Positions 16,501-25,504 are shown, numbered from the stretch's first letter. The stretch: DNA of 64,000 nucleotides from Paenibacillus sp. FSL A5-0031 (GCF_001956295.1 NZ_MRTD01000010.1:124001-188000); one strand, 5' to 3'. Notes: a model not told the origin generated them from the letters alone. Numbers and translations are program-made.

Positions 16501-17958
16501 CTCAACGCCCATCCCATACTGCTTCGCTATGTTCGTGGCGTCTTCCAGACGATCCTCATCCAATGGCTCGAAAAAGTAGTTTGGCTGGAAGGCTACTGCA
16601 TCTATCCCAACATCCTTCCACATATGGCTTTTGTAAGCTAAGAAGTGCGGTATCCAGAAAAGCTTCAAGTTCTGAGCATGCACTTTATTACTCGTCGAAC
16701 GAATTAAATCCGGCCCTGTCGCGCTTGTACTGATTTGTTCCTCCAGCCAGTACATGCCGGCAAGCTCAAGATGAGAGTAGTGGTTTAATGCCCATTTTTG
16801 TTCCGCTTCATTTAACCACCACTGTATCGCTTTCTCTCTATTTGCATACGCTTTCATTTCTCCAACTTCAGAAGCATTGAAGCTTTCAGATATACCATCA
16901 CCGTCAATATCTCCGAAATCGTTCACATACTCGCCTGGGTCTGGAATCATTAAAACAACCTTCACCTTATGATCAGGCTGATTCAGCTTGCTTCCAACTT
17001 CCATCGCCGCTTCGTTTAGCTGCTGCATATCGCCTGTTTCTGCAAATGTTTTGTTCAGGTACCATTTCCAGTCCTCCAGTGTAGCTCCTCCGCCAAACGC
17101 ATTTCCGGCCGGCGATGTAAGTCCAAGATAAAGAACGCCGTCAAAAAGCCAATCCACTGGTTCTCCGGCCCCATCTACGTAACTGATATTAGGAATAATC
17201 CGATCCTTCGTCCAAGTACCCTTATCATTCGCATATTGTCCGTTATAGAGCAATCCAAGATTACGAATGCCAGCCGTTGCTTCTCCCGGCTCTAAGTAGC
17301 TCGGCTGCTCAGCGGCAACTTCTTCCGCTCCTTCCACTTTACCATCTGCGCCCCAAATTTCGATTTCATCAATGAAGGTCCAAGCTCTCGTATGCATCGA
17401 GAAGGTTACTTTCACATAACGGGCATAAGCCATCTCCGCATCAGAATTCCCGCTTTTGATGCCATCTCTGCTTCCATTCCAGTCATATACCTCTTCTCTT
17501 GGCGGACCATCCCCCCAAAGCAGCTTGGTTGAATTGTGTGAAAGCGTTCCCCAATTTTCTTTGTCGTCGGAGACGTACATTGAGACCGTCAACGGCACAA
17601 GCATCGTGTTGTCAGGCCAATCCTGCAAAAATCGCGCTTTAATGCTGGAAATAGATTTTTTCTCCCCTAAATCAAACACAACCTCGCGAGTCATCTTCTT
17701 CACATGTCCTACCCAAGCCGGGTCCGACATATCCAACTTGCCATAAATGCCATCCGTCAGCTTATTATGATCATCCGGGTACTTAGCCTCCGGCGCTTCG
17801 GACCATTCATATCCAAGCCCCGCAGCAAGATTACGGAATGCAGACTGTCCCTGAACCTGTCCCTGATCTTGTCCCGCTTCCGCTTGTACTGCCGGAACCA
17901 GTGTCAACAACAGGGCACTTATCAATGCGATAGCTATCCAGCTTTTACTTCTTTTCAT
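13537..17958 (-). CDS. Large secreted discoidin / DUF4855 / SLH-domain surface protein
   Basis: A 1473-aa exported protein. The ATG at 17958 has GGGAG upstream and starts a Sec signal peptide (MKRSKSWIAIALISALLLTL, cleavage after VQA). In order I see: an F5/8C (discoidin)-like domain (about 40-205); a DUF4855 region (about 225-560; IRNLGLLYNGQ, then WLFDGVLYLGL and MYWLEEQ), related in fold to TIM-barrel glycosidases; an Ig-like segment; a second discoidin domain (about 745-880; ASTVEADNPNYAPGRAVDG, then TRWASE); two near-identical beta repeats of about 100 residues (about 885-1085); a TGGGGGDS linker; a beta-rich domain; and three SLH repeats at the C-terminus that anchor it to the cell wall polymer. 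It probably binds or cleaves a polysaccharide at the surface. It lies after the sugar uptake operon but has a separate upstream gap of 855 bp. Confidence 0.88.
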   Translation of the reverse strand: MKRSKSWIAIALISALLLTLVPAVQAEAGQDQGQVQGQSAFRNLAAGLGYEWSEAPEAKYPDDHNKLTDGIYGKLDMSDPAWVGHVKKMTREVVFDLGEKKSISSIKARFLQDWPDNTMLVPLTVSMYVSDDKENWGTLSHNSTKLLWGDGPPREEVYDWNGSRDGIKSGNSDAEMAYARYVKVTFSMHTRAWTFIDEIEIWGADGKVEGAEEVAAEQPSYLEPGEATAGIRNLGLLYNGQYANDKGTWTKDRIIPNISYVDGAGEPVDWLFDGVLYLGLTSPAGNAFGGGATLEDWKWYLNKTFAETGDMQQLNEAAMEVGSKLNQPDHKVKVVLMIPDPGEYVNDFGDIDGDGISESFNASEVGEMKAYANREKAIQWWLNEAEQKWALNHYSHLELAGMYWLEEQISTSATGPDLIRSTSNKVHAQNLKLFWIPHFLAYKSHMWKDVGIDAVAFQPNYFFEPLDEDRLEDATNIAKQYGMGVELEFDDRMVTDGVFRERYVDYLNSGVQTGFMQSAFKAYYQGNNAVFDTAVSADPATRILYDWLYQFINGTYQANNAAPPKAEVQMNGQVLQSGVAISEREPVSFTWKLINDDGSGLNKVTATFNGKPYTEGTVVNLAGKPGKHELVITVAAGKSEKTFYVIEAGTSASDLKTLIESYKETKQITNDEAARSLNNYLEMMSRFEGNDKTKFTKYLKGFNAKLELLKKEHMITDGAYSTLKEDVYYLLGNLAQNKAAEASTVEADNPNYAPGRAVDGFPSTRWASELLNNTWFQVDLGEVTEMDTVTIDWEYARAKTYKLLVSDDKQNWKSVIKENAGVITAKDGKETVHFDPIKARYIKFEGIERATFYGYSFYEFGVYHLSGAEEAKSIEGIKTTVDAASKKVTLDGLVMNGDLANVSLKVVDPQGKVQYEAKKMSEAAGNFQFDFTLTGELEGTYEAYLATDDMSEPEKITFEYKKEIELIKTIEGLKAGLDTAAKKVTIDGLVVNGDHTKVSLKVLDPQGKVNYTAETTSTEAGNFQFAFTLTGDAEGIYEAYLALDDMSEPKRVTFEYKKASTGGGGGDSVISTPDLFQLQADGSVKVEMSTKLDPSGTMAVGVVSEQDLQKAIARAKADKDGKLKATIVLKKNGEAAKYALDLPVSFLSDHPNLLIEVTTPKATILLSGQMLVKSAELGKELRLIIGERDLKTLKQDVQIQVGERAVVELSALLDGKAYTWNNAKAPIIVTVPYLLTGSETASRIGILSINEQGTASAIASAAYSDSDKRIRFQTDRMGIYAVFYKQPTAAFTDLGKYSWAQEAVEKLAALGIVKGTSAATFSPAVQVSRADFILMLVRALGLKAEASDTFTDVQPQDYYYDAVAIAKKLGIVTGMEGGRFEPKAKMTRQDMMVMAARALKAAEALELPSDIASLSSFKDADKVPDYAAGSIAGMIELGLIQGDGGMIKPSSHTTRAETAVFLYRILNLLSEKE

Positions 17959-18228
17959 TAATGACAGCTCCCTTTCTATTCTCAAATAAAGAGACTACTA
18001 AACATGTAATACAATAGGTTTCATTCAAGCCTGCTTTAAGTCTTTTGCAGCACTCAATCCCCCTTCCTAAGATTCCATCGCAACCGATATAGAAGCTTGC
18101 AGCCATGTTCTTACTGTTACTTTAAGAAACTTGACCCGACTTTCAAAGAGATAACTTATGACTTTGATATACATTTGTTTACTTGTCTCATTTCACCGCC
18201 CAGATTGACCTTGTCATGGACAAATAAA

Positions 18229-18306
18229 TGGGCCTATCTTAAAAATAAATAGACCCAAATAGGGAATGGCGTCACAGAAATAAATTTCTGTGACGCCATT
18301 TTTTAC
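18229..18306. terminator. Two adjacent hairpins; the second is a strong plus-strand terminator without an upstream gene
   Basis: The first stem pairs TGGGCCTAT (18229-18237) with ATAGACCCA (18249-18257), one mismatch; read on the minus strand it is followed by TTTATTTG. The second is a perfect 17-bp stem (18265-18281 with 18284-18300) followed on the plus strand by six T. No plus-strand gene precedes it within this gap, so it would end an unseen short transcript or antisense RNA, or stop read-through. Confidence 0.6.
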
Positions 18307-18479
18307 ATCAGCTGCATGATTATTAATGAAATCGAGCTATCTTTCCAGTGAGTTTATCTCTTTTGAGGCACAGCTTGCACGGGAGCGATAGGTTTAATTT
18401 TACAACGCAGTCTACTTTCGCATTTAGACGTATTCACACAATCCGCCTCAACTGTTGACGCTCAAAATGCTCTCTTGCT

Positions 18480-18700
18480 AGCGGTCATCGTTAAAGCATA
18501 TATCGCTAACGAACCTAGCAGCTCTTATTTAGACTATTCGTATCGTTTTGAAATTCTAACGAACTACAGAATCGTTATATAGAGAAAAATGAGGCATAAC
18601 ATCTTATAAAGCATGAAATAACGACAATAAGGTTCGTTAAAACTTAAAAAAGGTAATTTTCTGTACAATAAGCTTAATACAGTTCGTTAGAGAAGTGATC
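18480..18700. repeat. Cluster of TAACGAAC / GTTCGTTA octamer repeats
   Basis: Two TAACGAAC copies (near 18510 and 18558) are followed by two inverted copies GTTCGTTA (near 18633 and 18682), with further partial TCGTTA matches between them. The spacing is irregular. The layout resembles the other spaced-palindrome clusters in this window (42.5-43.8 kb and 53.7-53.9 kb) but with a different core. Confidence 0.45.
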
Positions 18701-18813
18701 TTAACATGTTGTACGCCGCTGACGGCGAAACAACGATTAAACACAAAAGGGTACTTACTTCTCCAGCGAGCTGACCACTATTGAGACACCTTATCTCAAT
18801 CTGTCTGTTTACC

Positions 18814-20088
18814 TTATGCAGGCAGCTCTTGCTTCTCAAGCATATCCGACAGTTTGATCGCAAGCCCCTCATGCAGCCTCGAATGCTCCGACGCAAATGC
18901 GATCAGATGGCTTTGCAGCGACGCCGTTGCAGAGGTCAAGCCATGTGAAGGATTGCTGTCGAACTGGCAAACGTTTCGCAGAAACGAGCTGACCATCCGA
19001 TCATCTCCGCCTCCGTGGCCATCCCCTTGGACGCTGCAGCGAATTTCAAGCTGTTCTCCCGTTGCATAACGATACAGCGTAAAAGAACCTTTCTCCATAT
19101 CGCCAATAATTTCACCTTTTGTGCCCATCATTTGAACACGGCGTGTACCGCTTTGCGTCAATCCTGACATAATGAACGATGCATTCGCTCCATTCTCGAA
19201 TTGCATATTCACAACCTGATGGTCAACGACATTGTTATCGCAGCGGTATACACAACGTCCAAACGGTCCTTCCTTCAGCGCTTTCAGAATACCCTCTTGT
19301 GACAAATCATTCGTCATATATCTCGCCCACGCGTGATCCGGCGCCTGCATATACATCTTTATCGCTGAGAAAGCACATTCCTTCTCGACGGCGCAGCCAT
19401 CAATGCAGCGTTCCGCTGAACCATCCGGAGCATTCTCCGACTTGAAATGCAGTAAAGAGCCGTACGAGCTAACGCTTGTACAAGGCTGATCCATAAGCCA
19501 GGAGATGATATCCAGATCGTGGCACGATTTGGCTAAAATCATTGGACTAGTCTCTTCTGAATTCCGCCAATTGCCGCGCACATAACTATGCGTCATATGC
19601 TGATAACCAACATTCTCCGTTAATTGAATCGTACCCACCGTGCCAAGCTCGCCGTCCTCGATACATTTTTTAATCCCAGACCAAAATGGTGAATACCGAA
19701 GCACATGCGTAACAACAAGCAGCCTTTTATGCCGCAGTGACGCCTGCTCAAGCTGAATGCATTCCGTAAGTGAAGGCGACATCGGCTTCTCAAGCAGAAC
19801 GTGATAACCGAGCTCCATTGCCTTCATCGCCGGTATATAATGCATCCGATCGAGTGTACAGATGATCATGACATCTGCTATACGCCCTTGCTCAAATACT
19901 TTCTCCCAGCTGTCATACACATGCTCTTGGTCGATTTGATGGATTTCTGCAAACCGCTTTCTGCGTTCTTCATTTGGTTCAGCTACAGCAACCATTTTTA
20001 ATTCATTCGGAAATTTCTCCGCATACGGCCCGTAAATGTATCTCCCTCTGCTGCCTGCGCCTAGTAATACGGCTGTTAATGTTCTCAA
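18814..20088 (-). CDS. Gfo/Idh/MocA family oxidoreductase
   Basis: A 424-aa NAD(P)-dependent sugar or polyol dehydrogenase family member. The N-terminal Rossmann fold has VLLGAGSRGR (residues about 7-16), the Asp/Glu-type nucleotide end AVAEPNEERR, and the family EKP motif in LLEKPMSPS (Lys at about 97). The C-terminal half is the alpha/beta substrate domain (SCHDLDIISWLM, then MMGTKGEIIGDM). The start is TTG at 20088, seven bases after GGAGG. It is the last gene of the uptake and sensing operon that begins at 27196, so it is probably an early oxidation or epimerisation step for the imported sugar. The Cys-containing insertion CIDGCAVEKEC near residue 230 is seen in some larger members. Confidence 0.9.
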   Translation of the reverse strand: MRTLTAVLLGAGSRGRYIYGPYAEKFPNELKMVAVAEPNEERRKRFAEIHQIDQEHVYDSWEKVFEQGRIADVMIICTLDRMHYIPAMKAMELGYHVLLEKPMSPSLTECIQLEQASLRHKRLLVVTHVLRYSPFWSGIKKCIEDGELGTVGTIQLTENVGYQHMTHSYVRGNWRNSEETSPMILAKSCHDLDIISWLMDQPCTSVSSYGSLLHFKSENAPDGSAERCIDGCAVEKECAFSAIKMYMQAPDHAWARYMTNDLSQEGILKALKEGPFGRCVYRCDNNVVDHQVVNMQFENGANASFIMSGLTQSGTRRVQMMGTKGEIIGDMEKGSFTLYRYATGEQLEIRCSVQGDGHGGGDDRMVSSFLRNVCQFDSNPSHGLTSATASLQSHLIAFASEHSRLHEGLAIKLSDMLEKQELPA

Positions 20089-20177
20089 AATTTCTCCTCC
20101 TCTTGTGCGCTATCTATACCTCAATTGTAAGGGGAGCGTTCAGGAGGAGACAGAGATCGTTGTTTACAATCCATATA

Positions 20178-21869
20178 CTATTGTTGACCTTGCATTTGCG
20201 ACTGGCACCTTGCCATGCGGAAATCCTGCGGCGTCGTTTCATTCTGCTTCTTGAAAAAGCGAATAAAGGCAAGCGCGGAATTGTACCCGAGCGCAGCTGC
20301 AATTTCATTAACTTTCATGGATGTGTTCAGAAGCATGTCTTTGGCAACCAAATTCCGATAGTCGTTCACGTATTTTGATAAGCCTATGCCCGTTATTTGC
20401 TTATAAAGTCTGGACAAATAAGAAGGATTTAAGCTTACGTAATCCGCTAAAGCGGTTAAGGAAATATCGGTAGACAAATTCTCCTCAATATAGCGATGTA
20501 CTTTATTTATAACCTCAGTCGGCAATTGCGAGCCGCGCTGCGTATTCCATTCAAAAAAACAGTCCGCCATTTGCCTATAATACTGAATCAGTTCCGTCCA
20601 TGAGGTAGAGTCCCCGTAGCGGTATAACTTCTCCATGTCGAGCTGCGTATTCATGTAATCCCGAATGTCCCGGTTTTTGTGTATATAGTAAAGAAACACT
20701 GCCGAGAGGGAATGATACATTTCTATTTTGCGCTCATTTGGCGTTCCAGGGACATTCCAAATTGCAGTAAGCTCCACATACAATTTATTGAACTGCTCCC
20801 GATTGTTATTTTCTAGACAGCTCATCAGCAATTGCACCCGAGCATGGTAAAAGCTATCATGAATGCCGCCGGCTTTATCGTCTGTCTCTTGGTTCTGAAT
20901 GTCCTTGTCGGTCATAATGACCTCATTAAACAATCCATGCCCTTGCACCAAACCATATTTGTTCGCATGAAAACGATCCGATAGATCATTCCATTCCGTC
21001 ACTTCGCTGCCAAGGAGAAAAGAAACGGTCGTTCCCAGCAGCCTCTTGCATGTGCCTTGAATCGTTTCCAATATGCCGCTCGTATAGCGATAGGCTCTAA
21101 CAAAATCCAAATTGCAGGAACTGGTATCGGTAGATAACTCATCAGAGCTTTTCGGTTGAATCAACCAGACAATCTTTGACAGCTCAAATACAACGGAATA
21201 GCTTTTTACCTGTGCAGACAAATATTCGTCGCCAATATTTTGCAGTGCATAAGTTAACAAAGCTTTATCCGGCGCAGTGAACATTTCCTTCCATACATCG
21301 ATTCTGGCAATGAGTACATAAACCGGCAGGGCAGCATCGAGCGGAATATTTAATTCATTGAAGGCCTGCTTTAACTGATTCTCCGCTGCATGCTTGCCCT
21401 GCAGAAGCCCCCATATATACTCTTTTTGCAATGAGGGCAATGCCAGTCTCATACTGGTTTGCGCTCTCGTAATCATCTGTACTTGATCCTGTTCCTCTTC
21501 TATTTTCTCGATGGCTCGTTCGACAGACTGGATGATTTTCTCGTCGCTTTCTATTTTCAGAATATAATCAAAACCACCATAGGTAATGGCGTTTCTTGCA
21601 TATTGAAAATCGTTATATCCCGTTAGAAAAATAACTTTGCAGGCAGGCCACTGTGCCTTTATTTCCTGCAACAGCTCGATTCCTTCTATTCCCGGCATTT
21701 TAATGTCGGATACGACGATATCCATGCGATGCTGGGATAATACCTCCAATGCTTCTTCCCCTGAATAAGCTTTCATCACTTCGAGCTGCAAATGCTCTGT
21801 CTGCTCGAACAGCTCTACTAAACCATCTACAATAATGGGCAGGTCATCTACAATGAGCAGTCTGTACAT
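20178..21869 (-). CDS. YesN-type response regulator (REC plus AraC helix-turn-helix)
   Basis: A 563-aa regulator. The ATG at 21869 (MYRLLIVDD) follows GGAGGAAACACC; the longer frame lacks a site. The receiver domain is at about 1-120 with Asp pair DD near 8, the phospho-acceptor Asp at about 55 in SDIKMPGIEG and the conserved Lys in DYILKIESDEK. A long central region without a recognised motif follows. The last 100 residues form two AraC helix-turn-helices (LSTDISLTALADYVSLNPSY, then LSRLYKQITG, and MKVNEIAAALGYNSALAFIR). It lies 13 bp after its cognate YesM kinase and probably activates the binding-protein/permease operon of which it is part. Confidence 0.93.
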   Translation of the reverse strand: MYRLLIVDDLPIIVDGLVELFEQTEHLQLEVMKAYSGEEALEVLSQHRMDIVVSDIKMPGIEGIELLQEIKAQWPACKVIFLTGYNDFQYARNAITYGGFDYILKIESDEKIIQSVERAIEKIEEEQDQVQMITRAQTSMRLALPSLQKEYIWGLLQGKHAAENQLKQAFNELNIPLDAALPVYVLIARIDVWKEMFTAPDKALLTYALQNIGDEYLSAQVKSYSVVFELSKIVWLIQPKSSDELSTDTSSCNLDFVRAYRYTSGILETIQGTCKRLLGTTVSFLLGSEVTEWNDLSDRFHANKYGLVQGHGLFNEVIMTDKDIQNQETDDKAGGIHDSFYHARVQLLMSCLENNNREQFNKLYVELTAIWNVPGTPNERKIEMYHSLSAVFLYYIHKNRDIRDYMNTQLDMEKLYRYGDSTSWTELIQYYRQMADCFFEWNTQRGSQLPTEVINKVHRYIEENLSTDISLTALADYVSLNPSYLSRLYKQITGIGLSKYVNDYRNLVAKDMLLNTSMKVNEIAAALGYNSALAFIRFFKKQNETTPQDFRMARCQSQMQGQQ

Positions 21870-21882
21870 GGTGTTTCCTCCT

Positions 21883-23616
21883 CTAGCTTGCACTCAGTTT
21901 GATTGTGACCATTAATCCGCCTAAATCAGATCGTGACAGCGCAATGCCGTAATCCTCTCCGTAACGCAGTTGAATTCTACGATGAACATTTATAATTCCT
22001 GTTGTTTCCTCGATATGATTGGTTGAATGCCGCAGCTTCTTCTGAAGCTGTTCAATCTCTTTATCCGTAATGCTCTGGCCATTATCTTCCACATAAATCG
22101 TGAATTCATTTTCCGTTTGGTCACTGTGTACCTTCAATTCGCCGCGCTGTACCATATTGCCTAAAGCATGCTTATAGGCATTCTCAATAATAGGCTGCAA
22201 AATCAGCCTTGGTACGTGAATAGCTGGGACATCTCCTGCAAAAGAAACCTGTATCCGTTCCCCGTAACAGATCGATTGCATGTCAACATAAGTACGCGAA
22301 TGCTCTACCTCAAGCTCGAGAGGGATCTCATCCTCATCATCGCGAGTAATAAATTGAAAGTATTGCCCAATGTATAAACAAAATTGATAGGCCTTCTCCT
22401 TCTGACTGTCCAATTTAATTAATCGGCATAGAACAAAAAAACAGTTATATAAAAAATGAGGATTAATTTGCGATTGCAGTCGTTTCAGCTCCGAGCGCTG
22501 ATTCCGAATTTGCTGCTCGTAATTTTCCTTAATTAACGTATTGAGCGATCGTACCGTGTCATTAAAGGCTTTGTACAAATATCCGAATTCATCTCCTCCA
22601 CGGTCAATCACAATCGGCTCCAACCTATTCTGCTGAACACGGCGGAAGGCTTGCACCAGCTTCATAAGAGGCCGGTAAATAAAGCGCAATAGGAAATAGG
22701 TGAAAAACAAGACGATACCTACCGAAAGAGCACAAGCCCATAAAAATAATGTTCTGTACATTTGCAATGATCCAAGAACCTTCTCTTCGGGAATACAGGT
22801 AATCGAATAGGAATTCCAAAGCGTAGAATATTTATATACTGTAAGAAAGCGCTTACCATTGTAGATAACCGTTTCGTAACCTTCATTGGACTTTGATTCC
22901 TGCTTTTTTACAGCTAAAGCTTTCATTTGCCCCAGTAAAGCCGGGTCTACCCCGCTTTCAATTTCCCAGCCGCGTTCCAAATTAAGCAGCACGCTGTGTC
23001 CGTCTCGCGTTCCGCCAATTTGCGATAACGTGTCCTTTATTTTGCTCGTTGAGAGCTCAACCCCTACAATATACAACGGATTTTTAACTGAAATAATAGG
23101 ATATTGCATCGTTATAAACAATCGGTTTTCCCAATAAATAAAGGGCTCTTCATACAATTTCACATTAGCCTGCATCGCGGTATACTCCGATTCATTCAAA
23201 GAGGTCTCAAAATCATTGCTCAGAATCGTGCGCTTGATTAATGGAATATACGCCTTTGCTTCTTTAATAAACGGACTTGAATTTTTCATAAGCTCAAGCC
23301 TTCGCTGGATATCCAATATTTTGCGCGAACGCTCATATGAGCTCATGTCATTGCCCGTTGTAGCAATTTCCATCAAATCTTTGTCCATCACATAGTTCGG
23401 CAAGTAACGGCTAATTCGATCCGCTTCCTTGTCGAGAGAGTCCATATAAAACCTAGTCGTATTCAGTATCGATTCTGAGATCTCGCTGCGAATATTTTCC
23501 GAGCCCTTCTCTATAATCATCCAAGTAATAGCCATCAGCGGCAGCAAGGCCGCCAAAAAGGCAGCCATAATTTTTTTGAATATGGAGGAATCATGCAAAA
23601 AGAATAGGTTTTTCAT
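21883..23616 (-). CDS. YesM-type sensor histidine kinase
   Basis: A 577-aa membrane sensor. It has a first membrane segment near residues 15-32 (IMAAFLAALLPLMAITWMI), an extracellular sensing domain to about 285, a second membrane segment (LFLWACALSVGIVLFFTYFL), a HAMP linker, the phospho-acceptor motif QSQINPHFLYNCF with His at about 384, and an HATPase part (LILQPIIENAYKHALG, then VEDNGQSI and GIINVHRRIQLRYG). The ATG at 23616 has GGAG. It follows the permease pair and precedes the YesN regulator, the classic arrangement in which the kinase senses the sugar bound by the importer. The glycine-rich lid is short, which is normal in this class. Confidence 0.93.
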   Translation of the reverse strand: MKNLFFLHDSSIFKKIMAAFLAALLPLMAITWMIIEKGSENIRSEISESILNTTRFYMDSLDKEADRISRYLPNYVMDKDLMEIATTGNDMSSYERSRKILDIQRRLELMKNSSPFIKEAKAYIPLIKRTILSNDFETSLNESEYTAMQANVKLYEEPFIYWENRLFITMQYPIISVKNPLYIVGVELSTSKIKDTLSQIGGTRDGHSVLLNLERGWEIESGVDPALLGQMKALAVKKQESKSNEGYETVIYNGKRFLTVYKYSTLWNSYSITCIPEEKVLGSLQMYRTLFLWACALSVGIVLFFTYFLLRFIYRPLMKLVQAFRRVQQNRLEPIVIDRGGDEFGYLYKAFNDTVRSLNTLIKENYEQQIRNQRSELKRLQSQINPHFLYNCFFVLCRLIKLDSQKEKAYQFCLYIGQYFQFITRDDEDEIPLELEVEHSRTYVDMQSICYGERIQVSFAGDVPAIHVPRLILQPIIENAYKHALGNMVQRGELKVHSDQTENEFTIYVEDNGQSITDKEIEQLQKKLRHSTNHIEETTGIINVHRRIQLRYGEDYGIALSRSDLGGLMVTIKLSAS

Positions 23617-23655
23617 CGTTTTTACTCCTGCTAGTAGTAGTAGACCATTCCGGCA

Positions 23656-24540
23656 CTATTCTTTTACGCTCCCCATTACGATTCCTTTGATGAAAAACCT
23701 CTGTAAAAAAGGATACACAATCAGAATCGGAAATGCTGCGACAAAAATTTGTGCCGCTCGGCTTGTGCGATCAGACAGCTTAAGCATCAATTCGGCATTC
23801 TCCGCTTTAATAAAGCGGAAATCCATCTTGATAATGACCGTCTGCAGAAACGTCTGAAGCGGATAATTCTCAGTATGATTCATATACAGCATGCCGTCAA
23901 ACCAACTATTCCAATGCCCCACCATCGTAAGAAGTCCCGTCGTTGCCAAAGCTGGTAACGATAGCGGTACATATATTTTCCATAATGTAGTGAAATGACC
24001 TGCACCATCTATACGCGAGGATTCCTCTAGTTCTTTAGGCAAATTACGATAGAAGTTAAGCAATAAAATAACATTAAACACCGGAATAGCCGTTGGCAGG
24101 ACGAGCGCCCACATCGTATCGATTAAACCTAGCGATTTTACAGTCAAATAAGAAGGAATCAGACCGCCGCTGAACAAAATCGTAAACACGAATAACCATG
24201 CATATAAGGTTCTAAGCCGAAATTGACGGGGATCTTTGGATAATGGATAAGCAGTTATAATCATCAAAACCATACTAATGGAGGTTCCTAGAACAACGCG
24301 CTGAATCGATACCCAGAACGCACGCAAATATTCCGGTTTTCCAAATACATTATCATAAGCTGCAGTGGTGAATTCAACCGGCCATAAAATAACCTTCCCA
24401 GCAGCCGCGGCAGCTCCAGAGCTGAATGAGATCGCCAAAATATGAATGATAGGCATGAGGCATAAGAAGGATGTCAGCATGAGAAAAGTAAAGTTGCACG
24501 CTACAAATAGTCGTCTGCTAAATGATCGGTTTGTAATCAC
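23656..24540 (-). CDS. Carbohydrate ABC transporter permease, MalG/LplC type
   Basis: A 294-aa permease of a CUT1 importer, starting at GTG 24540 behind AAGGGAG. About six membrane segments are present. The EAA loop is ELEESSRIDGAGHFTT...VPLS, and the C-terminus YPFLQRFFIKGIVMGSVKE matches the LplC/YtcP branch. It is 33 bp after its MalF-type partner and 39 bp before the YesM kinase. It would form the membrane channel with the 24574-25479 product and receive substrate from the 25556-27196 lipoprotein. No ATPase is encoded nearby. Confidence 0.93.
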   Translation of the reverse strand: MITNRSFSRRLFVACNFTFLMLTSFLCLMPIIHILAISFSSGAAAAAGKVILWPVEFTTAAYDNVFGKPEYLRAFWVSIQRVVLGTSISMVLMIITAYPLSKDPRQFRLRTLYAWLFVFTILFSGGLIPSYLTVKSLGLIDTMWALVLPTAIPVFNVILLLNFYRNLPKELEESSRIDGAGHFTTLWKIYVPLSLPALATTGLLTMVGHWNSWFDGMLYMNHTENYPLQTFLQTVIIKMDFRFIKAENAELMLKLSDRTSRAAQIFVAAFPILIVYPFLQRFFIKGIVMGSVKE

Positions 24541-24573
24541 GTAATGTCTCCCTTCTGAATTACGAACGCATCG

Positions 24574-25479
24574 TTAAAAAATGCGGTAATTCGCTACACG
24601 ATAAGCTAATAGATAAGAAAGAGAAATGAATATAAAAGAAACGATAGATTTCAATAAGCCTACTGCCGTGGCGAAACCGAATTGCGCTTGCTGCACACCC
24701 ATTCGATAGACAAAGGTGTCAATAATATCTGCGCTTTCATAGACAGGCGGACTATACAAATTAAAGATTTGTTCGAAGCCTGCGTTCAGTACATTCCCGA
24801 TATTAAGCGTAAACATAAGCACGATAATCGGCATCATTCCAGGCAGTGTGACATGGAAGGTCTGTTTGATACGCCCTGCACCATCAATTTCGGCTGCTTC
24901 ATAAAGCGAGGGATTGATGCCCGTCAGCGCAGCCAAATACACAATTGTGCCAAATCCAAACTCCTTCCATACATCCGAGGCGACCATAACATATGGAAAC
25001 CAATCATTGCTCCCTAAGAAAAAAATAGGCTTTATCCCGAACAAGCCTAATATTTGATTGAAAACGCCTGAGGATGGAGAAAAAACATCAACGATAATTC
25101 CGCTTAGCAGTACCCATGATAGAAAATGCGGCAAGTAAACGAGCGTCTGAAACGTCCGTTTTATCCATTCTCTCCGCAGCTCATTAAGCAATATCGCAAT
25201 CGTGATCGGTACAATGAGACCTACTATGATTTTCATCACGGCGATATAGACCGTATTAAAGAAAATACGCCCGATATCAGGGTAATCAATTAACAGCTGA
25301 AAATTTTTCAGTCCAATGAAGGGGGACCCGAATAACCCTTTGTTTGGTACATATTTCTGAAAAGCCATCATGATGCCGACCATTGGGACATAGCTAAAAA
25401 TCAAAACCAAAACGATTCCCGGTAGCAGCATCAGATGAAGAGGCCATTCCCTCTTCCACATCCGTGTTAGTACATTCAA
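24574..25479 (-). CDS. Carbohydrate ABC transporter permease, MalF/LplB type
   Basis: A 301-aa permease subunit. The frame is open to 25527, but GAGGTGA lies just before the TTG at 25479, which is therefore preferred; an ATG at 25461 is the other option. It shows the LplB-like VLIFSYVPMVGIMMAFQKY near the N-terminus and the EAA loop YEAAEIDGAGRIKQ...LPGM. A hairpin (25512-25538) separates it from the solute-binding protein gene upstream, a frequent way to make more binding protein than channel. It pairs with the 23656-24540 permease. Confidence 0.9.
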   Translation of the reverse strand: MNVLTRMWKREWPLHLMLLPGIVLVLIFSYVPMVGIMMAFQKYVPNKGLFGSPFIGLKNFQLLIDYPDIGRIFFNTVYIAVMKIIVGLIVPITIAILLNELRREWIKRTFQTLVYLPHFLSWVLLSGIIVDVFSPSSGVFNQILGLFGIKPIFFLGSNDWFPYVMVASDVWKEFGFGTIVYLAALTGINPSLYEAAEIDGAGRIKQTFHVTLPGMMPIIVLMFTLNIGNVLNAGFEQIFNLYSPPVYESADIIDTFVYRMGVQQAQFGFATAVGLLKSIVSFIFISLSYLLAYRVANYRIF

Positions 25480-25504
25480 GCCATTCACCTCGTTGTTTAA
25501 GGTT

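Larger units (their letters stand above)
17959..18813. other. Intergenic region, 855 bp: hairpins and short repeats, no gene seen
   Basis: No open frame here has a ribosome site or a recognisable product. The stretch holds two adjacent hairpins (18229-18300) and a cluster of TAACGAAC/GTTCGTTA repeats (18480-18700). The part next to 17958 must hold the promoter of the SLH-protein gene, but I cannot choose a convincing one. The rest is A+T-rich without visible structure. Confidence 0.6.
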
